NCBI GenBank assembly: GCA_000245075.1
Contig: JH599949.1
Span: 1-64,000 of the forward strand
DNA: 64,000 nucleotides
Direction of reading: 5' to 3'
DNA from: Acetobacteraceae bacterium AT-5844
GTDB taxonomy: Bacteria > Pseudomonadota > Alphaproteobacteria > Acetobacterales > Acetobacteraceae
Shown here: piece after piece, positions 39,381-47,976 of the stretch
Position numbering within the stretch: the stretch's first letter is position 1
How the letters are laid out: the number at the start of each line of letters is the position of its first letter
Program-made: the position numbers and the translations under genes
Notes under the pieces: generated by a model
What the model was told of the DNA's origin: nothing
What the model saw: the letters and a program-made list of their open reading frames with translations, nothing else
The model's database searches: none

Positions 39381-39394
39381 TGCAAGCGATTGCA
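39381..39394. promoter_or_regulatory. LacI-family operator candidate upstream of the Bug binding protein
   Basis: TGCAAGCGATTGCA matches the LacI/GalR-family pattern TGCAA-N-CG-N-TTGCA with the central CG. It is located between icd's end (39479) and the Bug gene start (39299) on the minus strand. No LacI-family gene is in the window, so the regulator would act from elsewhere. Confidence 0.55.
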
Positions 39395-39415
39395 CGGAAC
39401 AATTCGCGGTGCCGA

Positions 39416-39449
39416 CAAAAGAAAAGGCGGGGCGCCGAAGCACCCCGCC
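39416..39449 (-). terminator. Rho-independent terminator of icd
   Basis: On the minus strand a 10-bp stem (GGCGGGGTGC with GCGCCCCGCC, one T:G pair) closed by a TTCG tetraloop is followed by TTTTCTTTT, 29 nt after the icd stop. Very strong terminator structure. Confidence 0.9.
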
Positions 39450-39478
39450 CGATCTCATCTCAGAAGGGAAGGAGGCGT

Positions 39479-40690
39479 TCAGCCCATCTTCTTCTTCAGG
39501 TTCTCGTCCAGCTTGGAGAGGAAGTTCTGGGTGTTCAGCCAGGGCTGGTCCTTGCCGATCAGCACGGCCAGATCCTTCGTCATGTAGCCGGACTCGACGG
39601 TCTCGATGCAGACCTGCTCCAGCGCGTTGGCGAAGTCGGTCACGTCCTGCGTGCCGTCGAACTTGCCGCGATAGGCCAGGCCGCGGGTCCAGGCGAAGAT
39701 CGAGGCGATCGGGTTCGTGGAGGTCTCGCGGCCCTTCTGGTGCTCGCGGTAGTGGCGGGTGACGGTGCCGTGCGCGGCCTCGGACTCAACGGTGTTGCCG
39801 TCCGGGGAGAGCAGCACGGAGGTCATCAGGCCCAGCGAGCCGAAGCCCTGCGCCACGATGTCGGACTGCACGTCGCCATCGTAGTTCTTGCAGGCCCAGA
39901 TGTAGCCGCCTTCCCACTTCAGGGCGGAGGCCACCATGTCGTCGATCAGGCGGTCTTCATAGGTCAGGCCGCGCTTCTCGAACTCCGCCTTGAATTCGGC
40001 GTCGTAGATGCTGCGGAAGATGTCCTTGAAGTTGCCGTCATAGGCCTTGAGGATGGTGTTCTTGTGCGAGAAGTACACCGAGTAGTTGCGCGCCAGGCCG
40101 TAGTTGAAGGAGGCGCGGGCAAAGCCCTCGATCGACTTGTTCAGGTTGTGCTGCATCATGGCAGCGCCAGCGCCCTTGAAGACGAACTCGCCGATTTCCT
40201 GCGGCTCGCCGTTCTCGGCAATGTAGGTCATCTTGACGGTGCCGGGGCCGGGCACCTTCATTTCCACCGCGCGGTAGATGTCGCCATAGGCATGGCGGCC
40301 CACGACGATCGGCTTGGACCAGTGCGGCACCAGGCGGGGCACGTTCTGGCAGATGATCGGCTCGCGGAAAATCGTGCCGTCCAGGATGTTGCGGATGGTC
40401 CCGTTGGGAGACTTCCACATCTTCTTCAGGCCGAATTCCTTCACCCGGGCCTCGTCCGGGGTGATGGTGGCGCACTTCACGCCCACGCCGTACTGCTTGA
40501 TGGCGTTGGCGGCGTCGATCGTGACCTGGTCGTCCGTCTGGTCACGGTACTGGATGCCGAGGTCGTAATACTTCAGGTCGACGTCCAGGTAGGGGGTGAT
40601 CAGCTTGTCCTTGATGAACCCCCAGATGATGCGGGTCATCTCATCGCCGTCGAGCTCGACGACGGGGTTCTTTACCTTGATCTTGGCCAT
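39479..40690 (-). CDS. icd: NADP-dependent isocitrate dehydrogenase (eukaryote-like homodimeric type)
   Basis: TCA-cycle enzyme giving 2-oxoglutarate, CO2 and NADPH. 403 aa. The N-terminus [22 protein letters not shown], the isocitrate-binding [23 protein letters not shown] and the NADP-type [12 protein letters not shown] are those of the type II (IDH1-like) family. Start ATG at 40690; the 33 upstream open codons are non-homologous. It has its own terminator, so it is monocistronic. Confidence 0.97.
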   Translation of the reverse strand: MAKIKVKNPVVELDGDEMTRIIWGFIKDKLITPYLDVDLKYYDLGIQYRDQTDDQVTIDAANAIKQYGVGVKCATITPDEARVKEFGLKKMWKSPNGTIRNILDGTIFREPIICQNVPRLVPHWSKPIVVGRHAYGDIYRAVEMKVPGPGTVKMTYIAENGEPQEIGEFVFKGAGAAMMQHNLNKSIEGFARASFNYGLARNYSVYFSHKNTILKAYDGNFKDIFRSIYDAEFKAEFEKRGLTYEDRLIDDMVASALKWEGGYIWACKNYDGDVQSDIVAQGFGSLGLMTSVLLSPDGNTVESEAAHGTVTRHYREHQKGRETSTNPIASIFAWTRGLAYRGKFDGTQDVTDFANALEQVCIETVESGYMTKDLAVLIGKDQPWLNTQNFLSKLDENLKKKMG

Positions 40691-40872
40691 GCCGATCCTC
40701 GTCTGGACAGTGTGCGTATCCGCCCCGCCAGGGCGTGCCCCGGCGGTCTGAATGGGGCGGACCATCGCATCCGGGCGCGCGCGGGGCAAGGGAGGGGGGC
40801 GACACCAGCGGTTCTCGCGCGAGCAAAAACATTCTATCAGCGGCGCATCTCTCGCCGCTTGGTGCCCGTCTC
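40691..40872. promoter_or_regulatory. Divergent promoter region of icd and the ABC exporter
   Basis: 182 nt between the icd start and the ABC exporter start. Nothing gene-like; no clear operator or promoter boxes that I would assign. Confidence 0.35.
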
Positions 40873-42600
40873 ATGTTGAAGCGCTTCTTCGCCTACTACC
40901 GGCCGCACCGGCGCCTGTTCGCGCTGGATTTCGGCTGCGCGGTGCTCTCGGGCCTGCTGGAACTCGGCTTCCCCCTCGCGGTGCGGGCCTTCGTGGACCA
41001 GCTGCTGCCCGGGCAGGACTGGGTGCTGATCCTGCTCGCTTCCGCCGCGCTGCTGGCCGTCTATCTCATCAATACGGGATTGATGATGGTCGTGGTCTAT
41101 TGGGGCCATGCGCTGGGCATCAATATCGAGACGGAGATGCGCCGCAAGGCGTTCGACCATCTCCAGAAGCTCTCCTTCCGTTTCTACGACAACCAGAAGA
41201 CGGGCCATCTCGTCGCCCGGGTGACGAAGGATCTGGAGGAAGTCGGCGAGGTCGCCCATCACGGGCCGGAAGACCTGTTCATCGCGGTGATGACCTTCAT
41301 CGGCGCCTTCGCGCTGATGTTCATGGTGCACCCGCCGCTGGCCTTCCTCACCGCCATCATCGTGCCGCTGACCGCCTGGCTCTCCAGCCACTATGGCAGC
41401 CGCATGACGGCCACCTGGCGCGCCATCTATGGCCGCGTGGGTGCCTTCAATGCGCGCATCGAGGAGAATGTCGGCGGCATGCGTGTCGTGCAGGCCTTCG
41501 CCAATGAGGAGCACGAGAAGGCGCTCTTCGCGGAGGACAATGCCAAGTACCGCACGACCAAGCTGCAGGCCTACAAGATCATGGCCGCCAGCACGACCAT
41601 CAGCTATCTGGGCATGCGGCTGACCCAGATGGTGGTGATGATCGCGGGCAGCTACTTCGTCATCAGGGGCGACCTGACGGCGGGCGGCTTCGTCGGCTTC
41701 CTGCTGCTGGTCGGCGTGTTCTTCCGCCCGGTCGAGAAGATCAACGCCGTGCTGGAAACCTACCCCAAGGGCATCGCCGGCTTCCGCCGCTATTGCGAGC
41801 TACTGGACACCGCGCCGGATATCACGGACGCGCCGGACGCCATCACCGCGCCGGCCTTGCGCGGCGACATCCGCTACGAGCACGTCTCCTTCGGTTATGG
41901 CGAGGGCAAGACGGTGCTGAAGGACATCTCGCTGGAGATCAAGGCCGGCGAGACCGTGGCCTTCGTCGGCCCCTCCGGCGCGGGCAAGACCACCATCTGC
42001 TCGCTGCTGCCCCGCTTCTACGAAGCCGATGCCGGGCGCATCACCATCGATGGCATCGACATCCGCAAGATGACCCTGGCCTCGCTCCGCAGCCAGATCG
42101 GTATCGTGCAGCAGGATGTGTTCCTCTTCGCGGGCACCATGCGAGAGAACATCGCCTATGGCCGCCTGGGCGCCAGGGAGGCGGAGATCGTCGAGGCTGC
42201 CCGTCGTGCCAAGCTGGATACGGTCATCGCCGGGCTGCCTGCGGGGCTGGATACGGTTGTGGGCGAACGCGGCGTGAAGCTCTCGGGCGGGCAGAAGCAG
42301 CGCCTCGCCATCGCGCGCATCTTCCTGAAGAACCCGCCCATCCTGATCCTGGACGAGGCTACCAGCGCGCTCGACACCGAAACCGAGCGGGCCATCCAGC
42401 AATCGCTCGCCGAGCTCTCGAAGGGTCGGACCACGCTGACCATCGCGCACCGGCTTGCCACCATCCGCAATGCGGACCGGATTGTGGTGGTGGATTCCAC
42501 CGGCATCGCCGAGCAGGGGCGGCACCAGGAGCTGGTGGCCGCTGGCGGCCTCTATCGCCGGCTGCACGAGGCCCAGTCGGGCGTGCAGCAGGCTTCCTGA
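40873..42600 (+). CDS. ABC exporter, fused permease and ATPase (MsbA/multidrug type)
   Basis: 575 aa half-transporter acting as a homodimer in the inner membrane. Six-segment transmembrane domain (residues about 15-310), then nucleotide-binding domain: Walker A GPSGAGKTT, Q-loop IGIVQQDVFLF, signature LSGGQKQR, Walker B LILDEATSALD and the H-loop AHRL. The ATG at 40873 (MLKRFFAYYRPHRR) is preferred over upstream open codons. Substrate unknown: lipid or drug export are the family options. Confidence 0.93.
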   Translation: MLKRFFAYYRPHRRLFALDFGCAVLSGLLELGFPLAVRAFVDQLLPGQDWVLILLASAALLAVYLINTGLMMVVVYWGHALGINIETEMRRKAFDHLQKLSFRFYDNQKTGHLVARVTKDLEEVGEVAHHGPEDLFIAVMTFIGAFALMFMVHPPLAFLTAIIVPLTAWLSSHYGSRMTATWRAIYGRVGAFNARIEENVGGMRVVQAFANEEHEKALFAEDNAKYRTTKLQAYKIMAASTTISYLGMRLTQMVVMIAGSYFVIRGDLTAGGFVGFLLLVGVFFRPVEKINAVLETYPKGIAGFRRYCELLDTAPDITDAPDAITAPALRGDIRYEHVSFGYGEGKTVLKDISLEIKAGETVAFVGPSGAGKTTICSLLPRFYEADAGRITIDGIDIRKMTLASLRSQIGIVQQDVFLFAGTMRENIAYGRLGAREAEIVEAARRAKLDTVIAGLPAGLDTVVGERGVKLSGGQKQRLAIARIFLKNPPILILDEATSALDTETERAIQQSLAELSKGRTTLTIAHRLATIRNADRIVVVDSTGIAEQGRHQELVAAGGLYRRLHEAQSGVQQAS

Positions 42601-42611
42601 AGCGTGACCGG

Positions 42612-42634
42612 GCCGGGGCCTTACCAGCCCCGGC
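42612..42634. terminator. Hairpin between the ABC exporter and the lipoprotein gene
   Basis: GCCGGGGC / GCCCCGGC (8 bp, perfect) around a 7-nt loop that includes the stop codon of the convergent lipoprotein gene. Likely a bidirectional terminator without a U-tract. Confidence 0.5.
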
Positions 42635-42881
42635 GGTTATAGTAGCCGCGGTGATAATGGCGCGGCGGCGGTCCGTAATAGCCCCGGTCGTAATAGCGGC
42701 CACGGCGGTAGCGCGGCCCATCGTCACTGGCCGCGCCGGCGACCAGCGCGGTGGCGATGCCCACACCCGCGCCGAGTGCCAGGGTGCTGCCCCAGTCGGT
42801 CGAGCCATCCGGATTCTGGCAGGCACCCAACAGCAGGCTGCCGGCCAAGGCGAGGATCGGAAGGGTGCGATGGCGGATCAT
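42621..42881 (-). CDS. Small lipoprotein with glycine-rich segment and Arg/Tyr-rich tail
   Basis: 86 aa. Signal peptide with lipobox LLLGAC (Cys about residue 20). A short hydrophobic Gly/Ala segment (ALGAGVGIATALVAGAA) could cross or associate with a membrane. The C-terminal 30 residues are very rich in Arg, Tyr, Gly and Pro (RRGRYYDRGYYGPPPR). Similar small lipoproteins are common in alphaproteobacteria with no known function. Confidence 0.8.
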   Translation of the reverse strand: MIRHRTLPILALAGSLLLGACQNPDGSTDWGSTLALGAGVGIATALVAGAASDDGPRYRRGRYYDRGYYGPPPRHYHRGYYNRRGW

Positions 42882-42984
42882 GTGCTGTTCCTCCTAGGTT
42901 GAGAAACATGACGATCCGGCAAGGCGTTGCAGCGCCGTAATCAGGGCGATTCGATGACCAATTGCGGCAATTGAGGCGGCGCGA

Positions 42985-43239
42985 TTACTCGCGGTTGGCC
43001 GAGAAGGCGTTGAAGGTCTGCAAAGTATACGTGTCCTTCACGCCGGGGACGCTCTGTACACATTCCACCACAAACAGCCCGATATCCTGGTCCGTCCCCA
43101 GGTAGAACTTGCCGAGCAGATCGTACTGGCCGGAAACGGAGTGCATTTCCGACAGCTCCTCGATCGTATCCGCCATTTCCCGCGCCACTTCATAGGCGCG
43201 GCCCATCTCGCATTTGATCATGACGAATATGGCGCGCAT
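42985..43239 (-). CDS. Stand-alone Lrp/AsnC effector-binding (RAM) domain protein
   Basis: 84 aa from the ATG at 43239. The whole protein is the alpha-beta ligand domain of Lrp/AsnC regulators (AIFVMIKCEMGRAYEVA ... SVSGQYDLLGKFY ... VQSVPGVKDTYTLQTF) without the DNA-binding helix-turn-helix. Such proteins may sense amino acids or form mixed oligomers with full-length Lrp proteins. Divergent from the ThDP enzyme with a 140-nt gap. Confidence 0.88.
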   Translation of the reverse strand: MRAIFVMIKCEMGRAYEVAREMADTIEELSEMHSVSGQYDLLGKFYLGTDQDIGLFVVECVQSVPGVKDTYTLQTFNAFSANRE

Positions 43240-43379
43240 GGCTGGGCCTCCTGCCTGATGTTGCGCCCGCTGTGCCACAGCAAGGCCGCCGAAGGGAAGG
43301 GGGCGGCTGGCCGCTTCCGCCCCGCTGCGCTAGCCTCCGCGCCATCGCATAACAAGCGGGCAAGGAAACGGTCTCTACC

Positions 43380-45077
43380 ATGGACGGAATGAATCAACGC
43401 GGCCAGCTGAAGCAGCGCACGGGCGGCCAGATGCTGGCGGATGCGCTCGTCGCCCAGGGCGTGACCCATGCCTTCTGTGTCCCTGGTGAATCCTACCTGG
43501 ACCTGCTCGATGGCCTCTACGCCAATGGCGACAAGATCGAGCTGGTGACCTGCCGCTTCGAGGCGGGCGCGGTGAACATGGCCGAGGCCCATGGCAAGCT
43601 GACCGGCCGCCCCGGCGTCGCGCTGGTCACGCGCGGCCCCGGCGCCTGCCACGCCGCCATCGGCGTGCATGTCGCGATGCAGGACAGCACGCCGCTGGTG
43701 CTCATCGTCGGCCAAATTCCCTTCGAGGAAACGGACCGCGAGAGCTTCCAGGAAGTCGACTACCGCCGGATGTTCGGCTCCGTCGCCAAATGGGTGACGC
43801 AGATCGACGACACCGCCCGCATCCCCGAGTTGATGGCCCACGCCTTCGATGTCGCGACCTCCGGCCGCCCTGGCCCGGTGGTGGTCGCCATCAGCGAGGA
43901 GATGCAGAAGCGCAGCGTGGCCATGCCGGATATCGGCCCGGCCGATGTCGCGCCCGCCCACCCGTCGCCCGCCGCGATGGAGAAGATGCTGGCGATGCTG
44001 GAGAAGGCGGAGCGCCCGCTCGTTGTCCTTGGCGGTTCCCGCTGGACGGATGAGACCCGCCGCATCATCCGCGAGTTCTGCGTGGCGCGGGACCTGCCGG
44101 TCGCCGTCGGCTTCCGCCGGCAGAGCCTTTATGACTGCACCCTGCCGAACTATGCCGGCGACCTCGGCGTGGGCGCCGATGCCGGGCTGGTGGCCAAGGC
44201 CAAGCAGGCCGACCTCATCCTCGCCTTCGGCACGCGCATCGGCGAGCCGGTCAGCCAGGGCTACACGCTGTTCGACATGGCAGGCGCCACGCCCATCGTT
44301 CATGTCTATCCGGACCAGGCCGAGATCGGCCGTGTCTATCGCCCGGCGCTGGGCATCACCGCCGAGATCAACGCTTTCGCGAGTGCCCTGGCTAGGCTGC
44401 CCGCCCCCGCCGGTGCGCCCCGCTGGTCCGCCTGGACCAAGGAAGTGCACGCCGCTCGGGTCGAGCAGGCCAAGGCGCCCGAGTATGGAGGGCCCTTGAA
44501 CCTCGCCCGGGAATTGCAGGCGCTCGAAAAGGTGCTGCCGGACGATGCCATCTTCACCTGCGATGCCGGCAACTTCGCCACCTGGCCCAACCGCTTCATG
44601 CATATGACGGAGAAGCAGGAGTTCCTGGGCCCGACCAACGGCGCCATGGGCTACGCGGTGCCCTCCGCCATCGGCGCCAAGATCACCTATCCGGACCGCG
44701 CCTGCATCGCGCTGGTGGGCGATGGCGGCTTCCTGATGACGGGGCAGGAAATCGCGACCGCCTTCCAGGCGGGCGTGGCGCCGATCGTGATGGTGTTCAA
44801 CAACGGCATGTACGGCACCATCCGCATGTATCAGGAGCGCGTCTATCCCGGCCGCGTCTCCGGCACGAAGCTCACCAACCCGGACTTCACGAAGTTCATC
44901 GAGAGCTTCGGCGGCCATGGCGAGGTGGTGGAGAAGAATGGGGAGCTGGTGCCTGCCTTCCAGCGCGCCGTCGCCAGCGGCAAGCCCGCCGTCATTGAAA
45001 TCCGGATGAACCCGGAGCAGGTGACCAACCGGGCGACCATTGCCCAGCTGCGCGCACAGGCCGCGAAGAAGGGCTGA
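43380..45077 (+). CDS. Thiamine pyrophosphate-binding enzyme, acetolactate-synthase-like
   Basis: 565 aa ThDP enzyme with the three usual domains. The catalytic Glu is in TCRFEAGAVNMAEAHGKLTG, with VTRGPGACHAAIG in the N-terminal domain. The middle domain contains AKAKQADLILAFGTRIG. The ThDP/Mg motif is GDGGFLMTGQEI ... NNGMYGTI. Could be acetolactate synthase large subunit-like, or another 2-oxoacid decarboxylase; no small regulatory subunit gene is adjacent, so anabolic IlvB is less likely. Confidence 0.85.
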   Translation: MDGMNQRGQLKQRTGGQMLADALVAQGVTHAFCVPGESYLDLLDGLYANGDKIELVTCRFEAGAVNMAEAHGKLTGRPGVALVTRGPGACHAAIGVHVAMQDSTPLVLIVGQIPFEETDRESFQEVDYRRMFGSVAKWVTQIDDTARIPELMAHAFDVATSGRPGPVVVAISEEMQKRSVAMPDIGPADVAPAHPSPAAMEKMLAMLEKAERPLVVLGGSRWTDETRRIIREFCVARDLPVAVGFRRQSLYDCTLPNYAGDLGVGADAGLVAKAKQADLILAFGTRIGEPVSQGYTLFDMAGATPIVHVYPDQAEIGRVYRPALGITAEINAFASALARLPAPAGAPRWSAWTKEVHAARVEQAKAPEYGGPLNLARELQALEKVLPDDAIFTCDAGNFATWPNRFMHMTEKQEFLGPTNGAMGYAVPSAIGAKITYPDRACIALVGDGGFLMTGQEIATAFQAGVAPIVMVFNNGMYGTIRMYQERVYPGRVSGTKLTNPDFTKFIESFGGHGEVVEKNGELVPAFQRAVASGKPAVIEIRMNPEQVTNRATIAQLRAQAAKKG

Positions 45078-45108
45078 GATAGCCTGGGCGGGAGAGGGCC
45101 TCTCCCGC

Positions 45109-45489
45109 CTAGCGGATTTCCTGGCAGGTCGCGGCCGGGCCGCCGGTACTGCCCTCGGCCCGGACGGAAGAGAGGCGGACCTCGCCGCCTTTCTCCCACC
45201 ATTCCAGGTCGCCCGCGACATAACGCGCACCGCTTCCCGAAATGACATTCACGAACACCCGGACCCCATCCGTGAAGGGGACGAGCGCCAGGCTGTTCTG
45301 CCCCGCGTTGTGATAGGTCACCTGCACCAGGCTCGAGGGCAGCTTCAGCGCAGTGGTGGCGCCGGTGCAGCGATAGGTCGTGTTAACGATCTCGCCGCGC
45401 GGCACGCCCTCCAGCATCAGGGCTGACTGCGCATGGGCACCTCCGGCCAGGAGGCCCAGCACAGCCACCGCAGGGATCAGGCGTTTCAT
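45109..45489 (-). CDS. MliC-like C-type lysozyme inhibitor domain protein
   Basis: 126 aa. Sec signal peptide (KRLIPAVAVLGLLAGGAHA). The mature part matches the MliC fold pattern: NTTYRCTG, VQVTYHNAGQNSLALV, GSGARYVAGDLEWWEKGGEV and a C-terminal TCQ, with the two Cys likely disulfide-bonded. No lipobox, so it is periplasmic rather than lipid-anchored. It starts 3 nt after ggt ends, so the two form an operon. Confidence 0.82.
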   Translation of the reverse strand: MKRLIPAVAVLGLLAGGAHAQSALMLEGVPRGEIVNTTYRCTGATTALKLPSSLVQVTYHNAGQNSLALVPFTDGVRVFVNVISGSGARYVAGDLEWWEKGGEVRLSSVRAEGSTGGPAATCQEIR

Positions 45490-45492
45490 GGC

Positions 45493-47235
45493 TCAGTCTC
45501 CGATGGCCACGCCTTCGCGCCGGGGATCGGCGCCGCCCAGCAGGCCGTTGGGGGTGATGATGATGGCCTGCAGCCCGGAATTCATCTCCCGCACATCCAC
45601 TTGATGCCCGCGCGCCTGCATGGCGGTGGCGAGGGAGGCAGCGGGGGTACCGGCCTCCAGTTCCAGCCGCGTGCCGACCGTGCCCACATGCGGCAGCGAA
45701 ACCGCCGCCTGCGGGTCCAGCCGCCAATCCAGCAGCCCCACCAGCGTCTGCGCCACATAGCCGATGATGCGCGCCCCGCCCGGTGAGCCCAGCGTGGCGA
45801 AGAGCGTGCCGTCGCGGTTGAACACCAGTGTGGGTGACATGGAGGAACGCGGCCGCTTGCCGCCCTGCACCCGGTTGGCCACCGGGCGGCCGTCGACTTC
45901 GGGGCGGAAGGAGAAATCCGTCAGCTCATTGTTCAGGATAAAGCCGCCGACCATCAGCCGGGCGCCGAACGCATCCTCGACCGTAGTGGTCATGGAAACG
46001 GCGTTGCCCGCGGCGTCGACGATGGAGATGTGGCTCGTGCCGTATTCCGGTTGCAGCGGCTGAGGCGCCAGATTCCTGGCCTCCCGCCAGCGGGGGTTGC
46101 CGGCGCGCGGGGCCTCGATCGCCCGGTTCAGATCCACGAGCTGGGCGCGCATGGTCAGGTAGGTTGGCTCCACCAGCCCCCGCAGCGGCACCGGCACGAA
46201 ATCAGCGTCGGCCAGGTAGAGATTGCGGTCCGCGAAGGCGAGCCGCCCGGCCTCGCCGATCAGATGCGCCGCATCGGCGCCGCGCGGGTCGAGGCGGGAG
46301 ACGGAGAAATGCTCCAGCACGCCCAGGATCTCAGCCACAGCCACGCCGCCGGAACTGGGCGGGGGGAAGCCGCAGACGATGAACAGCCTGTACGGCCCGC
46401 AGAGCGGTTCCCGCTGCTTGGGCGCATAGCCGGCGAGATCGCCCGTGGTCATGCCATTGCCCTGGCCGCCATGGCGGCCGACCGCCTCGGCGATCTGCGC
46501 GGCGATAGGCCCGGTTTGCAGGGCCGCCGCGCCGCGCTCGGCCAGGGCGCGCAGCGTGGCGGCCAGGGCGGGGTTCTTCAGCACATGTCCTTCGGGCCAG
46601 GGCTTCCCGTCGGGGTCGAGGAAATAGGCTGCGGCGGTCGGGTCGCGTTTCAGCCGCTCCGCCTCCGTGCCGATCAGCGCCGCCAGCCGCGCCGAGACCG
46701 GGAAGCCTTCCTCCGCCAGCTTGATGGCAGGGGCAAAGAGGTCGGACCAGGGGAGGCGCCCTTCGGCGGCATGCGCGGCGGCCAGCATCGGCATCACCCC
46801 CGGCACGCCGACGCTGCGGCCGGAGAGCACGGCCTCATAAAAGCCGAGCGGCGTGCCGTCCGGCTTCAGGAACAGGGAGGGGGTGGCGGCGGTCGGCGCG
46901 GTCTCGCGCCCGTCCCAGGCGGAGACATTCCGGCGCGCGGCGTTCCAGTGCATCAGCAGCGCGCCGCCGCCGATACCCGAGGATTGCGGTTCCACCAGGG
47001 TCAGCACGGCCTGCACGGCGATGGCGGCATCCACCGCTGTCCCGCCCTTGCGCAGCATCTCCAGCCCTGCCTGCGCGGCCAGCGGGTGTGCGGCGGCGAC
47101 CATCTGGCGCGTGGCGTGGGCGGCGGGTGGCGCGCCGCTGCTCAGGCTGGGCGCGGCCGGCGGCGCGATGACGGCCTGTCCCAGCGCAGGGGAAGCGCCG
47201 GCGAGCAGCAGAAGGGCCAGGGCGATGGGCCGCAT
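45493..47235 (-). CDS. ggt: Gamma-glutamyltransferase (Ntn hydrolase)
   Basis: Periplasmic enzyme that cleaves gamma-glutamyl bonds of glutathione and related compounds. 580 aa with signal peptide (MRPIALALLLLAGASPALG). The autocatalytic cleavage site and nucleophile Thr400 is in PEYGTSHISIVDAAGNAVSMTTT. Other features: AAHPLAAQAGLEMLRKGGTAVDAAIA, GIGGGALLMHW and LGSPGGARI. The ATG at 47235 is the one that exposes the signal peptide. Confidence 0.95.
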   Translation of the reverse strand: MRPIALALLLLAGASPALGQAVIAPPAAPSLSSGAPPAAHATRQMVAAAHPLAAQAGLEMLRKGGTAVDAAIAVQAVLTLVEPQSSGIGGGALLMHWNAARRNVSAWDGRETAPTAATPSLFLKPDGTPLGFYEAVLSGRSVGVPGVMPMLAAAHAAEGRLPWSDLFAPAIKLAEEGFPVSARLAALIGTEAERLKRDPTAAAYFLDPDGKPWPEGHVLKNPALAATLRALAERGAAALQTGPIAAQIAEAVGRHGGQGNGMTTGDLAGYAPKQREPLCGPYRLFIVCGFPPPSSGGVAVAEILGVLEHFSVSRLDPRGADAAHLIGEAGRLAFADRNLYLADADFVPVPLRGLVEPTYLTMRAQLVDLNRAIEAPRAGNPRWREARNLAPQPLQPEYGTSHISIVDAAGNAVSMTTTVEDAFGARLMVGGFILNNELTDFSFRPEVDGRPVANRVQGGKRPRSSMSPTLVFNRDGTLFATLGSPGGARIIGYVAQTLVGLLDWRLDPQAAVSLPHVGTVGTRLELEAGTPAASLATAMQARGHQVDVREMNSGLQAIIITPNGLLGGADPRREGVAIGD

Positions 47236-47319
47236 CGGGGGAGGTCTCCTCGGTCTGGGCAGGAAACTTGCATCCGCGCCCGCCAATGTCACCTATTGGA
47301 CAGCGTCAGGAGATCGCGC

Positions 47320-47976
47320 ATGGCGGAGAAAGACCCCCCGGGCATACGGCAGAAGCTGGTGGAGACGAAGCAGGCCTGGGCGCGGGAAGGTCGCCTGCTC
47401 ACGGGCCATACCGCCAGCCATGAGCAGCGCCTGCCCCCCGGCCAGCGGCTGGTGAAGGATTTCCCCGTGCTCGATCTCGGCATCCAGCCCGATGTGAGCA
47501 CCGAGGCCTTCCGCCTGCGGGTCGATGGGCTGGTGGAGAACCCGGTGACGCTCGACTGGGCGTGGTTCAATGAACTGCCGCAGGAAGAGCGCCTCAACGA
47601 CATTCACTGCGTGACCCAATGGTCCCGCTATGACAACCGCTGGACCGGCGTGCCGGTGATGGCGCTGATAGAACTCGCCCGGCTGAAGCCCGGCGCGCGC
47701 TTCATCACCTTCGAGGCGTATGACGGCTACACCACCAACCTGACACTGGAGGATTTCGCCCGCCCGGAGAACCTCCTGGCCCATTCCTGGGAGGGAAAAC
47801 CTTTGACCCGCCAGCATGGCGGACCCCTTCGCGTCGTGGTGCCGCATCTCTATCTGTGGAAGAGCACCAAATGGGTGCGGCGCATCACCTTCACGGCCAG
47901 GAATGAGCCCGGCTTCTGGGAAGTTCGGGGCTATCATGACCGTGGAGACCCCTGGCTGGAGGAACGCTATGGCTGA
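47320..47976 (+). CDS. Sulfite oxidase-like molybdopterin oxidoreductase
   Basis: 218 aa of the sulfite oxidase/YedY molybdenum-binding fold. The Mo-coordinating cysteine is C97 in NDIHCVTQWSRYDNRWTG. Further landmarks are FEAYDGYTTNLTLED, HGGPLRVVVPHLY and EVRGYHDRGDPW. No signal peptide, unlike MsrP/YedY, so it is probably cytoplasmic with unknown substrate. Ribosome site AGGAG. Its end overlaps the start of the glutathione peroxidase gene by 8 nt. Confidence 0.9.
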   Translation: MAEKDPPGIRQKLVETKQAWAREGRLLTGHTASHEQRLPPGQRLVKDFPVLDLGIQPDVSTEAFRLRVDGLVENPVTLDWAWFNELPQEERLNDIHCVTQWSRYDNRWTGVPVMALIELARLKPGARFITFEAYDGYTTNLTLEDFARPENLLAHSWEGKPLTRQHGGPLRVVVPHLYLWKSTKWVRRITFTARNEPGFWEVRGYHDRGDPWLEERYG

